In this document: one piece after another, positions 22,685-32,352 of the stretch | Numbering within the stretch: the first letter of the stretch is position 1 | Layout: every line of letters starts with the position of its first letter | Assembly (NCBI GenBank): GCA_000759755.1 | Contig: BBMW01000018.1 | Coordinates: forward strand, 1 to 64,000 | Length of the DNA stretch: 64,000 bases | Reading direction: 5' to 3' | Origin: Citrobacter werkmanii NBRC 105721 | GTDB taxonomy: Bacteria > Pseudomonadota > Gammaproteobacteria > Enterobacterales > Enterobacteriaceae | Made by a program: the position numbers and the translations under genes | The notes under the pieces: model-generated | The model's input: the letters and a program-made list of their open reading frames with translations, nothing else | Told to the model about the DNA's origin: nothing | Databases searched by the model: none

Positions 22685-23134
22685 ATGGGACTCTTCAATT
22701 TTGTGAAAGATGCAGGTGAAAAACTTTGGGATGCGGTCACCGGAAATCATGACACGGCCGATCTGGCGAAGAAGGTGCAGGAACACCTGAATAAAACCGG
22801 CATCCCCGATGCAGATAAGGTGAACGTCCAAATTAACGAAGGCAAGGCCACCGTTTCTGGTGATGGATTAAGCCAGGAGGCGAAAGAGAAAATCCTGATT
22901 GCGATTGGTAATATCTCCGGTATCGCCAGCGTAGACGATCAGGTCAAAACCTCTGCACCCGCGAGCGAAAGTCAGTTTTATACCGTGAAAGCGGGCGATA
23001 CCCTGAGCGCTATTGCCAAACAGGTTTACGGTAACGCTAACCTGTACAATAAAATCTTCGAAGCGAATAAACCGATGCTGAAAAGCCCGGATAAAATTTA
23101 TCCCGGGCAGGTGTTACGTATTCCGGAAGAATGA
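22685..23134 (+). CDS. kbp: Potassium-binding protein Kbp (YgaU), BON-LysM
   Basis: Kbp is a small K+-binding protein needed for normal growth at high external K+. The start at [15 protein letters not shown] gives 149 residues, the E. coli length; a longer in-frame extension reads through the yqaE terminator and is rejected. A BON domain spans about 25-90 and a LysM domain about 97-147 ([18 protein letters not shown]). No signal peptide is seen, in line with its reported cytosolic location. Confidence 0.95.
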   Translation: MGLFNFVKDAGEKLWDAVTGNHDTADLAKKVQEHLNKTGIPDADKVNVQINEGKATVSGDGLSQEAKEKILIAIGNISGIASVDDQVKTSAPASESQFYTVKAGDTLSAIAKQVYGNANLYNKIFEANKPMLKSPDKIYPGQVLRIPEE

Positions 23135-23146
23135 TGAAGTGCAGGC

Positions 23147-23833
23147 TTATTCCGTCAGCAGCTTGCCGGACATCGCCTGTTGAATAATTGGAATCGGCGT
23201 CAGCAGGTGCTGGCGCATTAATTCGCTAGCGCGCACGGCATCGCGTGCAAGAATCGCTTCGGTCAGCGTTTGATGCTGATCGTGTTTATCTTCCAGCATC
23301 TCAACTGACAGCACCGTTTTACGTAGCCAGATAAACCGGTAACGCGCCGCTAAATCAAACAATCGTTCACGCATTTGCAGCAGATATTGGGAACCGCAGC
23401 CGGCGACAATCGCCGAGTGAAACGCCTGATGGCGCAGATCCCATTCATCAAGCATCTGTTCACTGGCGTCCACGGCTTCAAGCTTACTGAGCATATGCGC
23501 CCGGGCTAAAATCTCCGCTTCCCAGGCGTCGTCGCCGCGTTCGATGGCCAGCGCGACCAGCATGGCCTCCATATTGGCGCGGGCATCGAAAATATCGAGC
23601 AATTCCTGCTCGGACATCGGGGCGACACGATACCCCTTCTGATTGACTACCGTGACCAGTCGCTCCGCCACCAGCTGTGAAAGCGCTTCGCGCAGCGGTC
23701 CTACGCCAAGCTCGTAGCGCGAGGTCAGCAGGCTCATACGCAGTTTCTCATCAGGCTGATAAATACCGCGGATGATGTCGTTCTTTAGCCAGCGGTATCC
23801 ATCAATGGCCGTCGGTTGGGGAATGGCGGTCAT
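23147..23833 (-). CDS. glaR: GntR/FadR-type repressor GlaR (CsiR)
   Basis: GlaR represses the glaH-lhgO-gabDTP operon and is released by glutarate. The 228-residue protein has an N-terminal GntR winged helix (GVGPLREALSQLVAERLV) and a C-terminal FCD domain with conserved metal/ligand residues (DARANMEAML; DLRHQAFH; KHDQHQTL). The N-terminus is about seven residues longer than E. coli (MTAIPQPTAID versus MTITSLD); other starts are possible. It is the last gene of the operon, 45 bp after gabP. Confidence 0.95.
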   Translation of the reverse strand: MTAIPQPTAIDGYRWLKNDIIRGIYQPDEKLRMSLLTSRYELGVGPLREALSQLVAERLVTVVNQKGYRVAPMSEQELLDIFDARANMEAMLVALAIERGDDAWEAEILARAHMLSKLEAVDASEQMLDEWDLRHQAFHSAIVAGCGSQYLLQMRERLFDLAARYRFIWLRKTVLSVEMLEDKHDQHQTLTEAILARDAVRASELMRQHLLTPIPIIQQAMSGKLLTE

Positions 23834-23855
23834 GGTCTTACTCCTGAATAAATGT

Positions 23856-23873
23856 CCCGGCGTGCGCCGGGAA
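23856..23873 (-). terminator. Hairpin between gabP and glaR
   Basis: TCCCGGCG and CGCCGGGA pair with almost no loop, in the 45-bp gap between gabP and glaR. It may protect the upstream gabDTP message or lower glaR expression; no U-run follows. Confidence 0.6.
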
Positions 23874-23878
23874 CAGAT

Positions 23879-25279
23879 TTAATGCGTATTTTGCAAGGGT
23901 GCTTTTTGCCACGATAGCAGTTTTTTCCAGCGTGCCATAATGGGCACCGTGCAAATAATTCCTATGGCTAATAACCCGGTAGAGATGACTTCCAGCTGTT
24001 GCGTCGGGCGAAAGAGCATGACCACCAGCACAAAGATAATAAAGGCGATGACCAGCCAGGTAAGCCACGGATAAAGCCACATTTTCAGTTTAATTTCACC
24101 ACCTCGCGCTAGCAGAATTTTGCGCATCCGCAGTTGGGAAATAGCGATTACCAGATAAACCAACAGAGCGATAGCGCCAGAGCTGTCGATCAGGAATTTA
24201 AACACTTTGGCCGGGGCGTAATAGTTGACCACCACGGTGAGGAACGCCGCCCCCGTAGACAGTAACACCGCCACGTAAGGCGTTTTACTGCGGTTAGTTT
24301 TCCCCATAAAGGCGGGGGCATCGCCACGACGGCTCAGGGAATAGAGCATACGGGATGAGGTATACAGCGCGGAGTTCAGACAGCTGGTCACCGACAACAA
24401 AATGACGCAGTCCATGATCAACTTCGCGTGTGGGATATGCAATAACTCCAGGACCGAGCGGTAAGAACCCACTTCTTTTAGCCCCGGCATGTTCCATGGG
24501 ATCAGCGCCACCACCACGAAAATGGAGCACAGATAGAAGATGGATATACGCCAGATAACCGAGTTGGTAGCGCGGACGATGTGTTTATCCGGGGTGTCGG
24601 ACTCGGCGGCGGCGATGGTGACAATCTCTGCGCCCATGAAGGAGAACATGGTGATCAGCATCGCGCTGAGTACGGCGCCAAAACCGTTCGGCATAAAGCC
24701 GCCCTGATCCCACAGGCGTGAAACGCCGCTAACCTCGGCATAAGGATAGAAACCGCTAATCGCCACCGCGCCGAGGACAATAAACGCCAGAATGGCAATC
24801 ACTTTGCACAGCGCCAGCCAGAATTCGAATTCACCGTAATTTTTGACGCTCAGCAAATTACTGCCAGTTAATGCCAGCGTGATAACCAGAGAAAATAACC
24901 AGACAGGTATGCCAGGGATCCAGGAATGCAGAATGATGGCGGCAATATTGGCCTCCAATGGGATAACCAACACCCAGAACCACCAGTACAACCAGCCGAT
25001 GGTATAACCTGCCCATGGGCCGATGGCTTTATCGGCGTAGGTGGAAAAGGAGCCGGTATCCGGGGTGGCGACGGCCATTTCGGCCAGCATGCGCATAATC
25101 ATCACCACCAAAAGTCCGGCAAACAGATAAGCTAATAATACGGCGGGACCGGCTTCTGCAATCGCCACGCTTGAACCTACGAATAAACTCGCGCCGATAA
25201 CCCCGGCAATAGACAGCATGGTGACGTGGCGTGATTTCAGCCCGCCCCCTAAATCATGTGATTGTGACACTTGCCCCAT
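23879..25279 (-). CDS. gabP: GABA permease GabP (APC family)
   Basis: GabP imports 4-aminobutyrate with protons. The 466-residue protein has 12 membrane helices and the amino-acid permease family signature at the N-terminus (GLKSRHVTMLSIAGVIGASL; SIAGVIGASLFVG in TM1). The conserved CAR loop lies between TM8 and TM9 (SSRMLYSLSRRGDAP). Length equals E. coli GabP. It acts with GabT and GabD in GABA catabolism. A REP element and another hairpin lie between it and gabT. Confidence 0.97.
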   Translation of the reverse strand: MGQVSQSHDLGGGLKSRHVTMLSIAGVIGASLFVGSSVAIAEAGPAVLLAYLFAGLLVVMIMRMLAEMAVATPDTGSFSTYADKAIGPWAGYTIGWLYWWFWVLVIPLEANIAAIILHSWIPGIPVWLFSLVITLALTGSNLLSVKNYGEFEFWLALCKVIAILAFIVLGAVAISGFYPYAEVSGVSRLWDQGGFMPNGFGAVLSAMLITMFSFMGAEIVTIAAAESDTPDKHIVRATNSVIWRISIFYLCSIFVVVALIPWNMPGLKEVGSYRSVLELLHIPHAKLIMDCVILLSVTSCLNSALYTSSRMLYSLSRRGDAPAFMGKTNRSKTPYVAVLLSTGAAFLTVVVNYYAPAKVFKFLIDSSGAIALLVYLVIAISQLRMRKILLARGGEIKLKMWLYPWLTWLVIAFIIFVLVVMLFRPTQQLEVISTGLLAIGIICTVPIMARWKKLLSWQKAPLQNTH

Positions 25280-25317
25280 CTTTTAAACCTCTCGAAAGTA
25301 TTTCACTTGGGAGAGCA

Positions 25318-25339
25318 CCCCGGCATTCCCGCGCCGGGG
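25318..25339. terminator. Hairpin upstream of gabP
   Basis: CCCCGGC and GCCGGGG pair around ATTCCCGC, in the gabT-gabP gap of the operon. It is likely a stabilising or attenuating hairpin, since glaR and gabP lie downstream. Confidence 0.55.
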
Positions 25340-25368
25340 CACGCGTATTATTGTTATTGACCCTATGT

Positions 25369-25396
25369 GCCGGATGGCGGCTCCGCCTTATCCGGC
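25369..25396. repeat. REP element between gabT and gabP
   Basis: GCCGGATGGCGG pairs with CCGCCTTATCCGGC to give a typical REP palindrome. Confidence 0.85.
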
Positions 25397-25420
25397 CTAT
25401 GGATTGCGTTTTTTATAGGG

Positions 25421-26704
25421 TTAGCCCTGCTTCGCCTCAGCAAAACACTGGGCGATGATGTCCAGCCCCTGGCGGATTTGCGCATCTTCAATGGTCAGCG
25501 GGACAAGGATGCGCAGTACGTTGTAGTAAGGTCCGCAGGAGAGCAGGATCAGCCCTTTATCACGCGCGCGGGCCACCACTTCCGCGGTCAGTTTGGCGTC
25601 TGGCTTCGTATGGTCGCCGTCTTCGAACAGTTCGATGGCGATCATCGCCCCCAGCCCACGCACGTCGCCAATTTCGCGATGCGTTTCGGCGATAGCAAGC
25701 AGGCCTTCGCGCAAGGTTTGCCCCAGTTCGTTGGCCTTTTGCAGCAGATTTTCCTGTTCAAAAATGTTCAGCACCGCCAGCGCGGCGGCACAGGCAATCG
25801 GGTTACCGGCATAGGTACCGCCCAGGCCACCCGGCGGGATGGCGTCCATGACTTCGGCGCGACCGGTTACCCCTGCCAGCGGGAAGCCGCCAGCGATAGA
25901 TTTGGCGAAAGTGGTAAGATCGGGCGCAACGCCCATCTGCTCCATGGCGAACAGCGTACCGGTGCGGCCTGCGCCGCTCTGCACTTCATCGGCAATCAGC
26001 ATGATCCCGTGTTCGTCACAAATGGCGCGCAGACGCTGCATAAATGCCGGGGTGGCCGCGTAAAAACCGCCTTCGCCCTGGACGGGTTCAATTACGATGG
26101 CGGCAACGTCTTCCGGCGCGGCATCATTTTTGAAAATACGGTGAATGCTGGCGATAGCATCGTCTTCGCTGATGCCATGCAGCGGGCAAGGATACAGCGC
26201 GCGATAGACGTGACCCGGCATCAGTCCCATTCCGGCAGAGTACGGATTTACTTTTCCGGTCAGAGACAGGGTGTAGTGGGTACGACCATGATAAGCGCCG
26301 CTGAAGGCGATCGTACCTGTACGTTTGGTGGCGGCGCGGGCAATTTTCACCGCGTTTTCCACGGCTTCAGAACCGGTGGTCACCAGCAGAGTTTTCTTGG
26401 CGAAATCGCCCGGCACTTTCTTGTTCATGATTTCGCACAGCTCCAGGTATGGCTCATAGGCCAGCACCTGGAAGCAGGTATGCGACAGTTTTTTCAACTG
26501 CGCTTCTACCGCAGAAACAATCTGCGGGTGCAGGTGACCGGTATTCAGCACCGCAATACCGCCAGCAAAATCGAGGAATTCGCGGCCTTCAACGTCCCAG
26601 ACCCGGCAATTTTCTGCCCGCTCGGCAAAAATAGGGTGGATCTGTCCTACGCCACGGGGAACGGCGTTGCTGCGACGTTGCATAAGTTCTTTGTTGGTGC
26701 TCAT
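25421..26704 (-). CDS. gabT: 4-aminobutyrate aminotransferase GabT
   Basis: GabT transfers the amino group of GABA (and of 5-aminovalerate) to 2-oxoglutarate, giving succinate semialdehyde (or glutarate semialdehyde). The 427-residue class III aminotransferase has the PLP lysine in FAKSIAGGFPLAG, the VIADEVQSG-like motif LIADEVQSGAGRTG and GTYAGNP. Sequence is close to E. coli GabT throughout. It follows gabD by 25 bp. Confidence 0.97.
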   Translation of the reverse strand: MSTNKELMQRRSNAVPRGVGQIHPIFAERAENCRVWDVEGREFLDFAGGIAVLNTGHLHPQIVSAVEAQLKKLSHTCFQVLAYEPYLELCEIMNKKVPGDFAKKTLLVTTGSEAVENAVKIARAATKRTGTIAFSGAYHGRTHYTLSLTGKVNPYSAGMGLMPGHVYRALYPCPLHGISEDDAIASIHRIFKNDAAPEDVAAIVIEPVQGEGGFYAATPAFMQRLRAICDEHGIMLIADEVQSGAGRTGTLFAMEQMGVAPDLTTFAKSIAGGFPLAGVTGRAEVMDAIPPGGLGGTYAGNPIACAAALAVLNIFEQENLLQKANELGQTLREGLLAIAETHREIGDVRGLGAMIAIELFEDGDHTKPDAKLTAEVVARARDKGLILLSCGPYYNVLRILVPLTIEDAQIRQGLDIIAQCFAEAKQG

Positions 26705-26729
26705 CAGGTGTTCTCCAGTATTTGTTTTA

Positions 26730-28178
26730 TTAAAGGCCGATGCACATATATTTGATTTCTAAGTAGTCTTCGATGCCGTATTTCGATCCTTCACGGCCAA
26801 GACCGGAGGCTTTTATCCCCCCAAATGGGGCGACTTCGTTGGAGATGATGCCGGTGTTAATCCCGACGATGCCGTACTCCAGCGCTTCGCCAACGCGGAA
26901 GACGCGGCTTAAATCAAGGGCGTAGAAATAGGCTGCCAGGCCAAACTCGGTGTCATTGGCCTGTGCGATGACGTCAGCTTCGTCTTTAAAGCGAAACAGC
27001 GGCGCCAGCGGGCCAAATGTCTCTTCTTTGGCGACCTTCGCGTTGTCCGGCACATCGACCAGAATGGTGGGCTGGAAGAAGTTCCCGCCCAGCGCATGAG
27101 GTTTACCGCCAGCGATAATGCGTGCGCCTTTATCCAGGGCATCGGCGATGTGCTCCTGCACTTTGGCGACCGCTTTTTCGTCGATCAGCGGCCCGGTAGT
27201 GACATCTGGTTGCAGACCATCACCGAGGCGCAGCTTGCTCACCGCCTGTTCGAGTTTTTCGGCAAACTGGTCATACACACCGGCCTGAACGTACAGACGG
27301 TTGGCGCAGACGCAGGTTTGCCCGGCGTTACGGAACTTCGACGCCAGCGCGCCTTCCACGGCTTTGTCGAGATCGGCATCGTCAAAGACGATAAACGGCG
27401 CATTGCCGCCCAGCTCCAGTGACACCTTCTTGATGTCTTTGGCACACTGTTCCATCAGCTGACGGCCAATTTCGGTGGAGCCGGTAAATGACAGTTTGCG
27501 CACTAGCGGGTTGCCGGTCAGTTCGTTGCCGACCGCGCTTGCTGAACCGGTCACCACGCTGAATACGCCAGCCGGGATCCCCGCGCGATTAGCCAGCTCT
27601 GCCAGCGCGAGTGCGGAGTAGGGGGTTTGGCTGGCCGGTTTAAGCACCATGGTGCAACCCGCCGCCAGTGCCGGACCGGCTTTGCGGGTGATCATCGCCG
27701 CCGGGAAGTTCCACGGCGTAATCGCGGCGGTCACGCCGATTGGTTGCTTGATGACGATCAGACGCTTATCTGCCTGATGGCCGGGGATCGTATCGCCATA
27801 AATGCGTTTGCCCTCTTCGGCAAACCACTCAATAAATGAGGCGGCATAGGTGATTTCGCCTTTGGCTTCCGCCAGCGGCTTACCCTGTTCCAGGGTCATC
27901 AGACGAGCAAGATCGTCCTGATGTTCAATCATCAGGTTGAACCAGCGACGCAGAATATTGGCCCGCTCTTTGGCGGTGAGTGCACGCCAGGCGGGTAGAG
28001 CGCGGTTCGCGGCGTTAATGGCTTCACGGGTTTCATCCGCCCCCATTTTCGGTACGCTACCCAATTGCTGACCGTTGGCGGGATTCGTTACTGCGATGGT
28101 CTCGCCGTTGTTGGCGTCACGCCAGTTGCCGTCAATCAACGCCTGTTGGCGAAATAAGGTTGGATCGTTCAGTTGCAT
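26730..28178 (-). CDS. gabD: Succinate/glutarate semialdehyde dehydrogenase GabD
   Basis: GabD is an NADP+-dependent aldehyde dehydrogenase that oxidises succinate semialdehyde and glutarate semialdehyde. The 482-residue protein has LELGGNAPFIVFDDAD with the general-base Glu, NAGQTCVCANR with the catalytic Cys, and the PWNFPAAMITRK nucleotide region. Length equals E. coli GabD. It lies between lhgO and gabT in one operon. Start has AGGAAG at seven bases. Confidence 0.97.
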   Translation of the reverse strand: MQLNDPTLFRQQALIDGNWRDANNGETIAVTNPANGQQLGSVPKMGADETREAINAANRALPAWRALTAKERANILRRWFNLMIEHQDDLARLMTLEQGKPLAEAKGEITYAASFIEWFAEEGKRIYGDTIPGHQADKRLIVIKQPIGVTAAITPWNFPAAMITRKAGPALAAGCTMVLKPASQTPYSALALAELANRAGIPAGVFSVVTGSASAVGNELTGNPLVRKLSFTGSTEIGRQLMEQCAKDIKKVSLELGGNAPFIVFDDADLDKAVEGALASKFRNAGQTCVCANRLYVQAGVYDQFAEKLEQAVSKLRLGDGLQPDVTTGPLIDEKAVAKVQEHIADALDKGARIIAGGKPHALGGNFFQPTILVDVPDNAKVAKEETFGPLAPLFRFKDEADVIAQANDTEFGLAAYFYALDLSRVFRVGEALEYGIVGINTGIISNEVAPFGGIKASGLGREGSKYGIEDYLEIKYMCIGL

Positions 28179-28201
28179 AATTGCTTCCTGTCTTAATCAT
28201 G

Positions 28202-29470
28202 TTAACGGGTGAATGCGGCGTGTAATGTCTCCACGCTACGTGCCGCACGCAGCGTGCGTCCGGGATTACTCTGGCTCTCCAGCAGTGCATGAACTTTGCC
28301 GACAATATGCGCGCCGATAGGGATCGCTGACGTCGCCGCCGGAGAAGGGGCGTTGCAGGTATGAATGGAGCGTGGCGTAGTGACAAACAAGAAATCGTCG
28401 ATCAGCTTGCCGTCCGGAGACACAGCCTGCGCCCGCACGCCTGCAGGCCACAGTTGCAGATCTTTCTGCGTCAGACTCGGACAATACTTTTGCACCAGCC
28501 GCAGGTAGCCGCTTTTGCACAGTGAATTCTTCATTTCGCCAAGCCCGGAGCGCAGGTTGTTTTGCAGTACGCGGCGGATGCCGGAAGAGCCGAAGATCTC
28601 CAGCGTATCGCTGAGTGAGAAATCGCGTTTGCGGTAGCCTTCGCGTTTAAATGCCAGTACCGCGTTGGGTCCCACCGTGACGCTGCCATCAATCATGCGG
28701 GTGAGATGTACACCGAGAAACGGCATCGCCGGGTCGGGGATCGGGTAGATCAGATGATTGACTATCTGATTATGTTCTGACGCCAGACGGAAGTATTCGC
28801 CACGGAACGGACAGATGATAAAGCCGGGTTCAACGCCGAGCATTTTCACCAGTCGGTCCGCCATCAGGCCAGAACAGCTAATCAGCGTTGACCCTTCATA
28901 CTCCTGACCCTGACGCGTATGGACGATCACGCCCGCGGCATGCTCTTTCAGCGCGCTGACCTCGGCGTTATAAACAATCTCACCGCCCTTGGCCTGGAAA
29001 ATCTTTGCCATCGCGGCGGTTACTTCGCGGTAGCTGACGATCCCGCTCGACGGGACGAAAATGCCGCCCAGCCCGGTGATATTGGGTTCACGCTCGCGTA
29101 GCTCCTGCGCATTCAGCCATTCGCGTTCCAGGCCGTTAGCGGCGGTGCGATCCCATAGCGCGCGCATGCGTTCCATTTCCAGAGCGGAAGTGGCAACCAG
29201 CATTTTCCCGCAGACGTCGTAGCGGATGCCGTTTTGATCACAAAAGGCTTTGGTGGCGCGATTTCCGGCCAGGCAAAACTGCGCCTTCAGGCTGCCAGGC
29301 GTGTAATAAACCCCGGCATGAATCACGCCGCTGTTATGGCCCGTCTGGTGACAGGCCGGGCCGGACTCTTTTTCCAGCAGCGCGATTCTGGCGTCCGGAT
29401 AGACATCAATCAGTTGCATGGCGGTCGACATGCCGATAATACCGCCGCCAATAATCACAAAATCATACAT
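28202..29470 (-). CDS. lhgO: L-2-hydroxyglutarate dehydrogenase LhgO
   Basis: LhgO is an FAD enzyme, membrane-associated, that oxidises L-2-hydroxyglutarate to 2-oxoglutarate and passes electrons to ubiquinone. The start at MYDFVIIGGGIIG gives 422 residues, equal to E. coli LhgO; a 22-residue upstream extension reaches into the glaH stop and is rejected. The dinucleotide motif GGGIIGMSTAMQL is at the N-terminus. It consumes the product of GlaH, encoded 19 bp upstream. Confidence 0.97.
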   Translation of the reverse strand: MYDFVIIGGGIIGMSTAMQLIDVYPDARIALLEKESGPACHQTGHNSGVIHAGVYYTPGSLKAQFCLAGNRATKAFCDQNGIRYDVCGKMLVATSALEMERMRALWDRTAANGLEREWLNAQELREREPNITGLGGIFVPSSGIVSYREVTAAMAKIFQAKGGEIVYNAEVSALKEHAAGVIVHTRQGQEYEGSTLISCSGLMADRLVKMLGVEPGFIICPFRGEYFRLASEHNQIVNHLIYPIPDPAMPFLGVHLTRMIDGSVTVGPNAVLAFKREGYRKRDFSLSDTLEIFGSSGIRRVLQNNLRSGLGEMKNSLCKSGYLRLVQKYCPSLTQKDLQLWPAGVRAQAVSPDGKLIDDFLFVTTPRSIHTCNAPSPAATSAIPIGAHIVGKVHALLESQSNPGRTLRAARSVETLHAAFTR

Positions 29471-29489
29471 CCGCTTTTTTCCTTCGCGC

Positions 29490-30467
29490 TTACTGATGGG
29501 TCTGGTAGTGGTTGGTCGCGTAAGCGAAATAACCACGCTGGCGCATCAGTTCGCGGCGCAGGTCAGGGTGCGAGGTGAAGCGGTCGCGACCGTGCAGCCA
29601 GAACAGGTTGTTAATCAGCAGGAATTTACCCACGGGAACCGGAACGGAAATAATGTTCTTGCTGGTTTCCAGCGCATCGGACAAGTCGCTCAGCCAGACG
29701 CCTTCTTCATAGTCTTTTGGCTGGACGAACTGGTCGATGTAGCGCATTACCGGGCGGCCCAACAGGTCAACGTCAAACACCGGATGGAACACATCCTTGC
29801 TGACGTTTTTGCTTGGCGGGGCGGCAAAGCGCATCGCACGACGCGCCAACGGATGGGTAAAGTACTGATCCAGATGCTCCCAGTCGTCGAGGTGCAGCAG
29901 CAGCGAGTTACCGCCGGTCATGTTCTGCTCGTCGATCTTCATCATCAGTACGTAATCGGTGATTTCTTCGAGGTAGGTTCCGTCGTTATGCAGCTCCATA
30001 ACACGGTGCGGCTGGCGCAGATAGCTGTCTGAGTTATCGACGTTTTTCACCACAAAACGGGCATAGTATTGACCGCTCATCGCATCAAAATTGGAGCGTC
30101 CGATCAGATGCGCGACCGCCGTTGCCAGCTTGACCATCTCTTCAGCCTGCGCCACGTCATCCACGCCGACGGCGTTGATCAGCAGCGCCCCTTCGGCACG
30201 ATCGAGCAGCGTTTTCAGCAGCAGGGGCTGTAACTGGTTGCCGCACAAATCATCGAGGATCTTGCCCACTTTGAAACGCAAGAAAGATTTGTATTCCAGG
30301 GCCTGCACCGGCCACTGCGCGACGGCCTGTAGAAATTGCTCAGTGGTCTCGGCAGAAAAAGTCAGCTCCAGCAGACGTGGAGACTGGACTGATGGTTTCA
30401 GTGTGAAACCGCTGTAGTGCTGGGCTGGATCTTCAGCGTTCGGTTGTACGGCAGTCAGTGCGTTCAT
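29490..30467 (-). CDS. glaH: Glutarate 2-hydroxylase GlaH (CsiD)
   Basis: GlaH is an Fe(II)/2-oxoglutarate-dependent dioxygenase that hydroxylates glutarate to L-2-hydroxyglutarate. The 325-residue protein has the iron-binding HxD in MELHNDGTY and the distal His in LHGRDRF, with Arg partners near the C-terminus. An in-frame TTG just upstream was rejected for the ATG at 30467, which gives the E. coli length. It heads glaH-lhgO-gabDTP-glaR; in E. coli its promoter needs sigma-S and cAMP-CRP. Confidence 0.97.
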   Translation of the reverse strand: MNALTAVQPNAEDPAQHYSGFTLKPSVQSPRLLELTFSAETTEQFLQAVAQWPVQALEYKSFLRFKVGKILDDLCGNQLQPLLLKTLLDRAEGALLINAVGVDDVAQAEEMVKLATAVAHLIGRSNFDAMSGQYYARFVVKNVDNSDSYLRQPHRVMELHNDGTYLEEITDYVLMMKIDEQNMTGGNSLLLHLDDWEHLDQYFTHPLARRAMRFAAPPSKNVSKDVFHPVFDVDLLGRPVMRYIDQFVQPKDYEEGVWLSDLSDALETSKNIISVPVPVGKFLLINNLFWLHGRDRFTSHPDLRRELMRQRGYFAYATNHYQTHQ

Positions 30468-30585
30468 CAAATCGATCCTCTCAGTAGATTGTCAGGGAGA
30501 TATGGCGCAGCTCGTTTCGTAGCCATAAATTAAAAATATCTACATTTTTGAAAAACGCGCACAGAATGAACTTGTTTGTTTCTTA

Positions 30586-30605
30586 TTTGTGATCAAAAGC
30601 AACAA
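30586..30605 (-). promoter_or_regulatory. Putative CRP site of the glaH promoter
   Basis: On the minus strand GTTGCTTTTGATCACAAA gives one strong CRP half-site (TCACA) and a weak partner (GTTGC) with N6. It lies about 120 bp before the glaH ATG and corresponds in place and sequence to the region of E. coli csiD where CRP is known to activate. The poor second half lowers confidence. Confidence 0.5.
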
Positions 30606-30726
30606 TTATTTAACATTATAAAAGGTGAGGATATCTGCGAGCAGAGGGAAGATTGGCAAGAAAATGTATTTTAAAACATAGGGTTAATTATTCTGTCGCT
30701 GGCGATAAACCAGCGACAGCGGCAAG

Positions 30727-31329
30727 TCAGTAACCGACTTGATAAATGCGACCCGTTTGGATGCCTTCCACACTGCGGCGATAGGCGTTGGCTACGGTGG
30801 CGGCCGGGACGCTTTCGAAGCCCGGGAAGAAATCGTCATAGGCTGCGGCGGATTCACTGAGTACGGTTGGGCTAATCAGGTTGATGCGCAGTCCACGACC
30901 CAATTCACAGGCTGCTGCGCGAACAAACCCTTCCAGACCGGCATTGATTGTTGCCGCATTTGTGCCTTGCGCGATGGGTTCATGAGCGATAATACCGCTA
31001 ATGAGCGTAATCGAGCCGCCATCATTGAGGTAATGCTGCCCGGTTAAGGCCAGTCGTATTTGCCCTAACAGCTTATCCTGTAAACCCTGATTAAAATCCC
31101 GATCGGTCATGGTGGATAACGGCCCAAAGAACAAATTGCCGGTGGCGGAAACGATCGCGTCTACCCGACCGACTTTTTCAAACAATGCCTCGACACTCTT
31201 CTGGGAGGTGATATCGACCTGGTAATCACCCTGGCTGCGACCCACACGGATCACTTCATGTTTACGGCTTAATGTTTCTGTAACCGCACGACCCACCGTA
31301 CCGCTGGCACCAACAATAACAATTTTCAT
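30727..31329 (-). CDS. Atypical short-chain dehydrogenase
   Basis: This 200-residue Rossmann protein starts MKIVIVGASGTVGRA (nucleotide-binding GASGTVG), with acidic DITS after strand 3, and belongs to the short SDR group. The usual catalytic YxxxK is replaced: the aligned segment reads NAATINAGLEGF, with Ala at the Tyr place and Asn at the Lys place. Other members I recall of this subgroup share this loss, so it may bind NAD(P) without classical SDR chemistry. The ATG at 31329 with GGAGG five bases upstream is preferred to a GTG six bases earlier. It is divergent from a LysR regulator. Confidence 0.8.
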   Translation of the reverse strand: MKIVIVGASGTVGRAVTETLSRKHEVIRVGRSQGDYQVDITSQKSVEALFEKVGRVDAIVSATGNLFFGPLSTMTDRDFNQGLQDKLLGQIRLALTGQHYLNDGGSITLISGIIAHEPIAQGTNAATINAGLEGFVRAAACELGRGLRINLISPTVLSESAAAYDDFFPGFESVPAATVANAYRRSVEGIQTGRIYQVGY

Positions 31330-31427
31330 AACCACCTCCGCAATAGTGTGAGCCGCTATTCTTTAATGAAAATGAAATCGGATAAACTGGCTAAAAGTTA
31401 GATGATTACTAACCAGAGGTTTGCAAT

Positions 31428-32318
31428 ATGGATAAGCTGCGCGGCATGGAAACGTTTATCGCGGTGGTGGAGAGCGGGAGCTTTACCACCGCGGCAACGC
31501 GACTGGGGATGTCTGCGGTGATGGTGGGGAAATATATCACCCACCTTGAAGCGCAACTCGGTACGCGCCTGCTGGAGCGCAACACTCGCCGCCAGAGCCT
31601 GACCGATGCCGGACGAGTCTATTTTGAAGAGGGCCGGCGTGTGCTGGAACAGGTGACGATAGCCGAACGTTCAGTGGAGCGTCTGCGGCTGGCGCCTGCG
31701 GGGACGCTGCGCATCAGCGCGCCAACCTCCTTTGGCGCCTGCGTGATCTCGCCGTTGGCCGCCTCGTTTTTACAGGCCTGGCCGGAAGTGCGAATTGAAC
31801 TGGATCTGACCAATCGGATGGTCGATCTGGTGAATGAAGGGGTTGACCTGGCGATCCGCATTGGCGATATCCATCAGACTGATGTGGTGGCGAAATATCT
31901 GTGTCCGTACCGTATGGCGATTTGCGCTTCGCCGGATTATCTCGCTCGTCATGGCACCCCCTTCACGCCCGCGGATCTGGTGGATCATTTGTGCCTGTCC
32001 CACACCGTCTGGACGGCCCGCAACGAATGGATGCTACCGGGCGCAGGGGGCGAAGTCAGATGGAAACGCGATGCGATCCTGCGCTGTAACGATGGTCATG
32101 GCCTGCGTATGGCGGCAGTGGCGGGGGCGGGGCTGCTGTTACAACCGGAGGTGCTGCTGGCGGAAGAGTTAGCTACTGGCAGACTGGTGCGGGTGCTGGA
32201 GGCGTTTACGCCGCAGCCGCGACCCATTCATTTGCTGTGGCGGCAAGATTTGCGTGCGTTGCCGAAACTGACGCGGTTTGTCGAGCACGTTCTTAGTGCA
32301 GTTCAGGAATTAAGATGA
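31428..32318 (+). CDS. LysR-family transcriptional regulator
   Basis: The 296-residue protein has the N-terminal LysR helix-turn-helix (about 1-60, GSFTTAATRLGMSAVMVGKYI core SFTTAATRLGMSAVMVGK) and a substrate-binding-like effector domain. It resembles the YafC/DmlR-like group with LERNTRRQSLTDAG. Divergent from the SDR gene, 98 bp apart, so it most likely regulates that gene and itself. No effector can be named. A REP-type hairpin separates it from convergent tctA. Confidence 0.85.
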   Translation: MDKLRGMETFIAVVESGSFTTAATRLGMSAVMVGKYITHLEAQLGTRLLERNTRRQSLTDAGRVYFEEGRRVLEQVTIAERSVERLRLAPAGTLRISAPTSFGACVISPLAASFLQAWPEVRIELDLTNRMVDLVNEGVDLAIRIGDIHQTDVVAKYLCPYRMAICASPDYLARHGTPFTPADLVDHLCLSHTVWTARNEWMLPGAGGEVRWKRDAILRCNDGHGLRMAAVAGAGLLLQPEVLLAEELATGRLVRVLEAFTPQPRPIHLLWRQDLRALPKLTRFVEHVLSAVQELR

Positions 32319-32320
32319 AA

Positions 32321-32347
32321 ATGCCGGATGGCGATGCCCATCCGGCA
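32321..32347. repeat. REP-type hairpin between the LysR gene and tctA
   Basis: ATGCCGGATGG and CCATCCGGCAT form a near-perfect palindrome, three bases behind the LysR stop, between two convergent genes. It probably also ends transcription in both directions. Confidence 0.85.
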
Positions 32348-32352
32348 TATTA

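Noticed and set aside
25367-26755. A 462-codon open frame on the plus strand opposite gabT
   Set aside because: It lies entirely antisense to a strongly conserved gabT in a GC-rich area, has no recognisable domain and no ribosome site; it is a by-product of codon bias.
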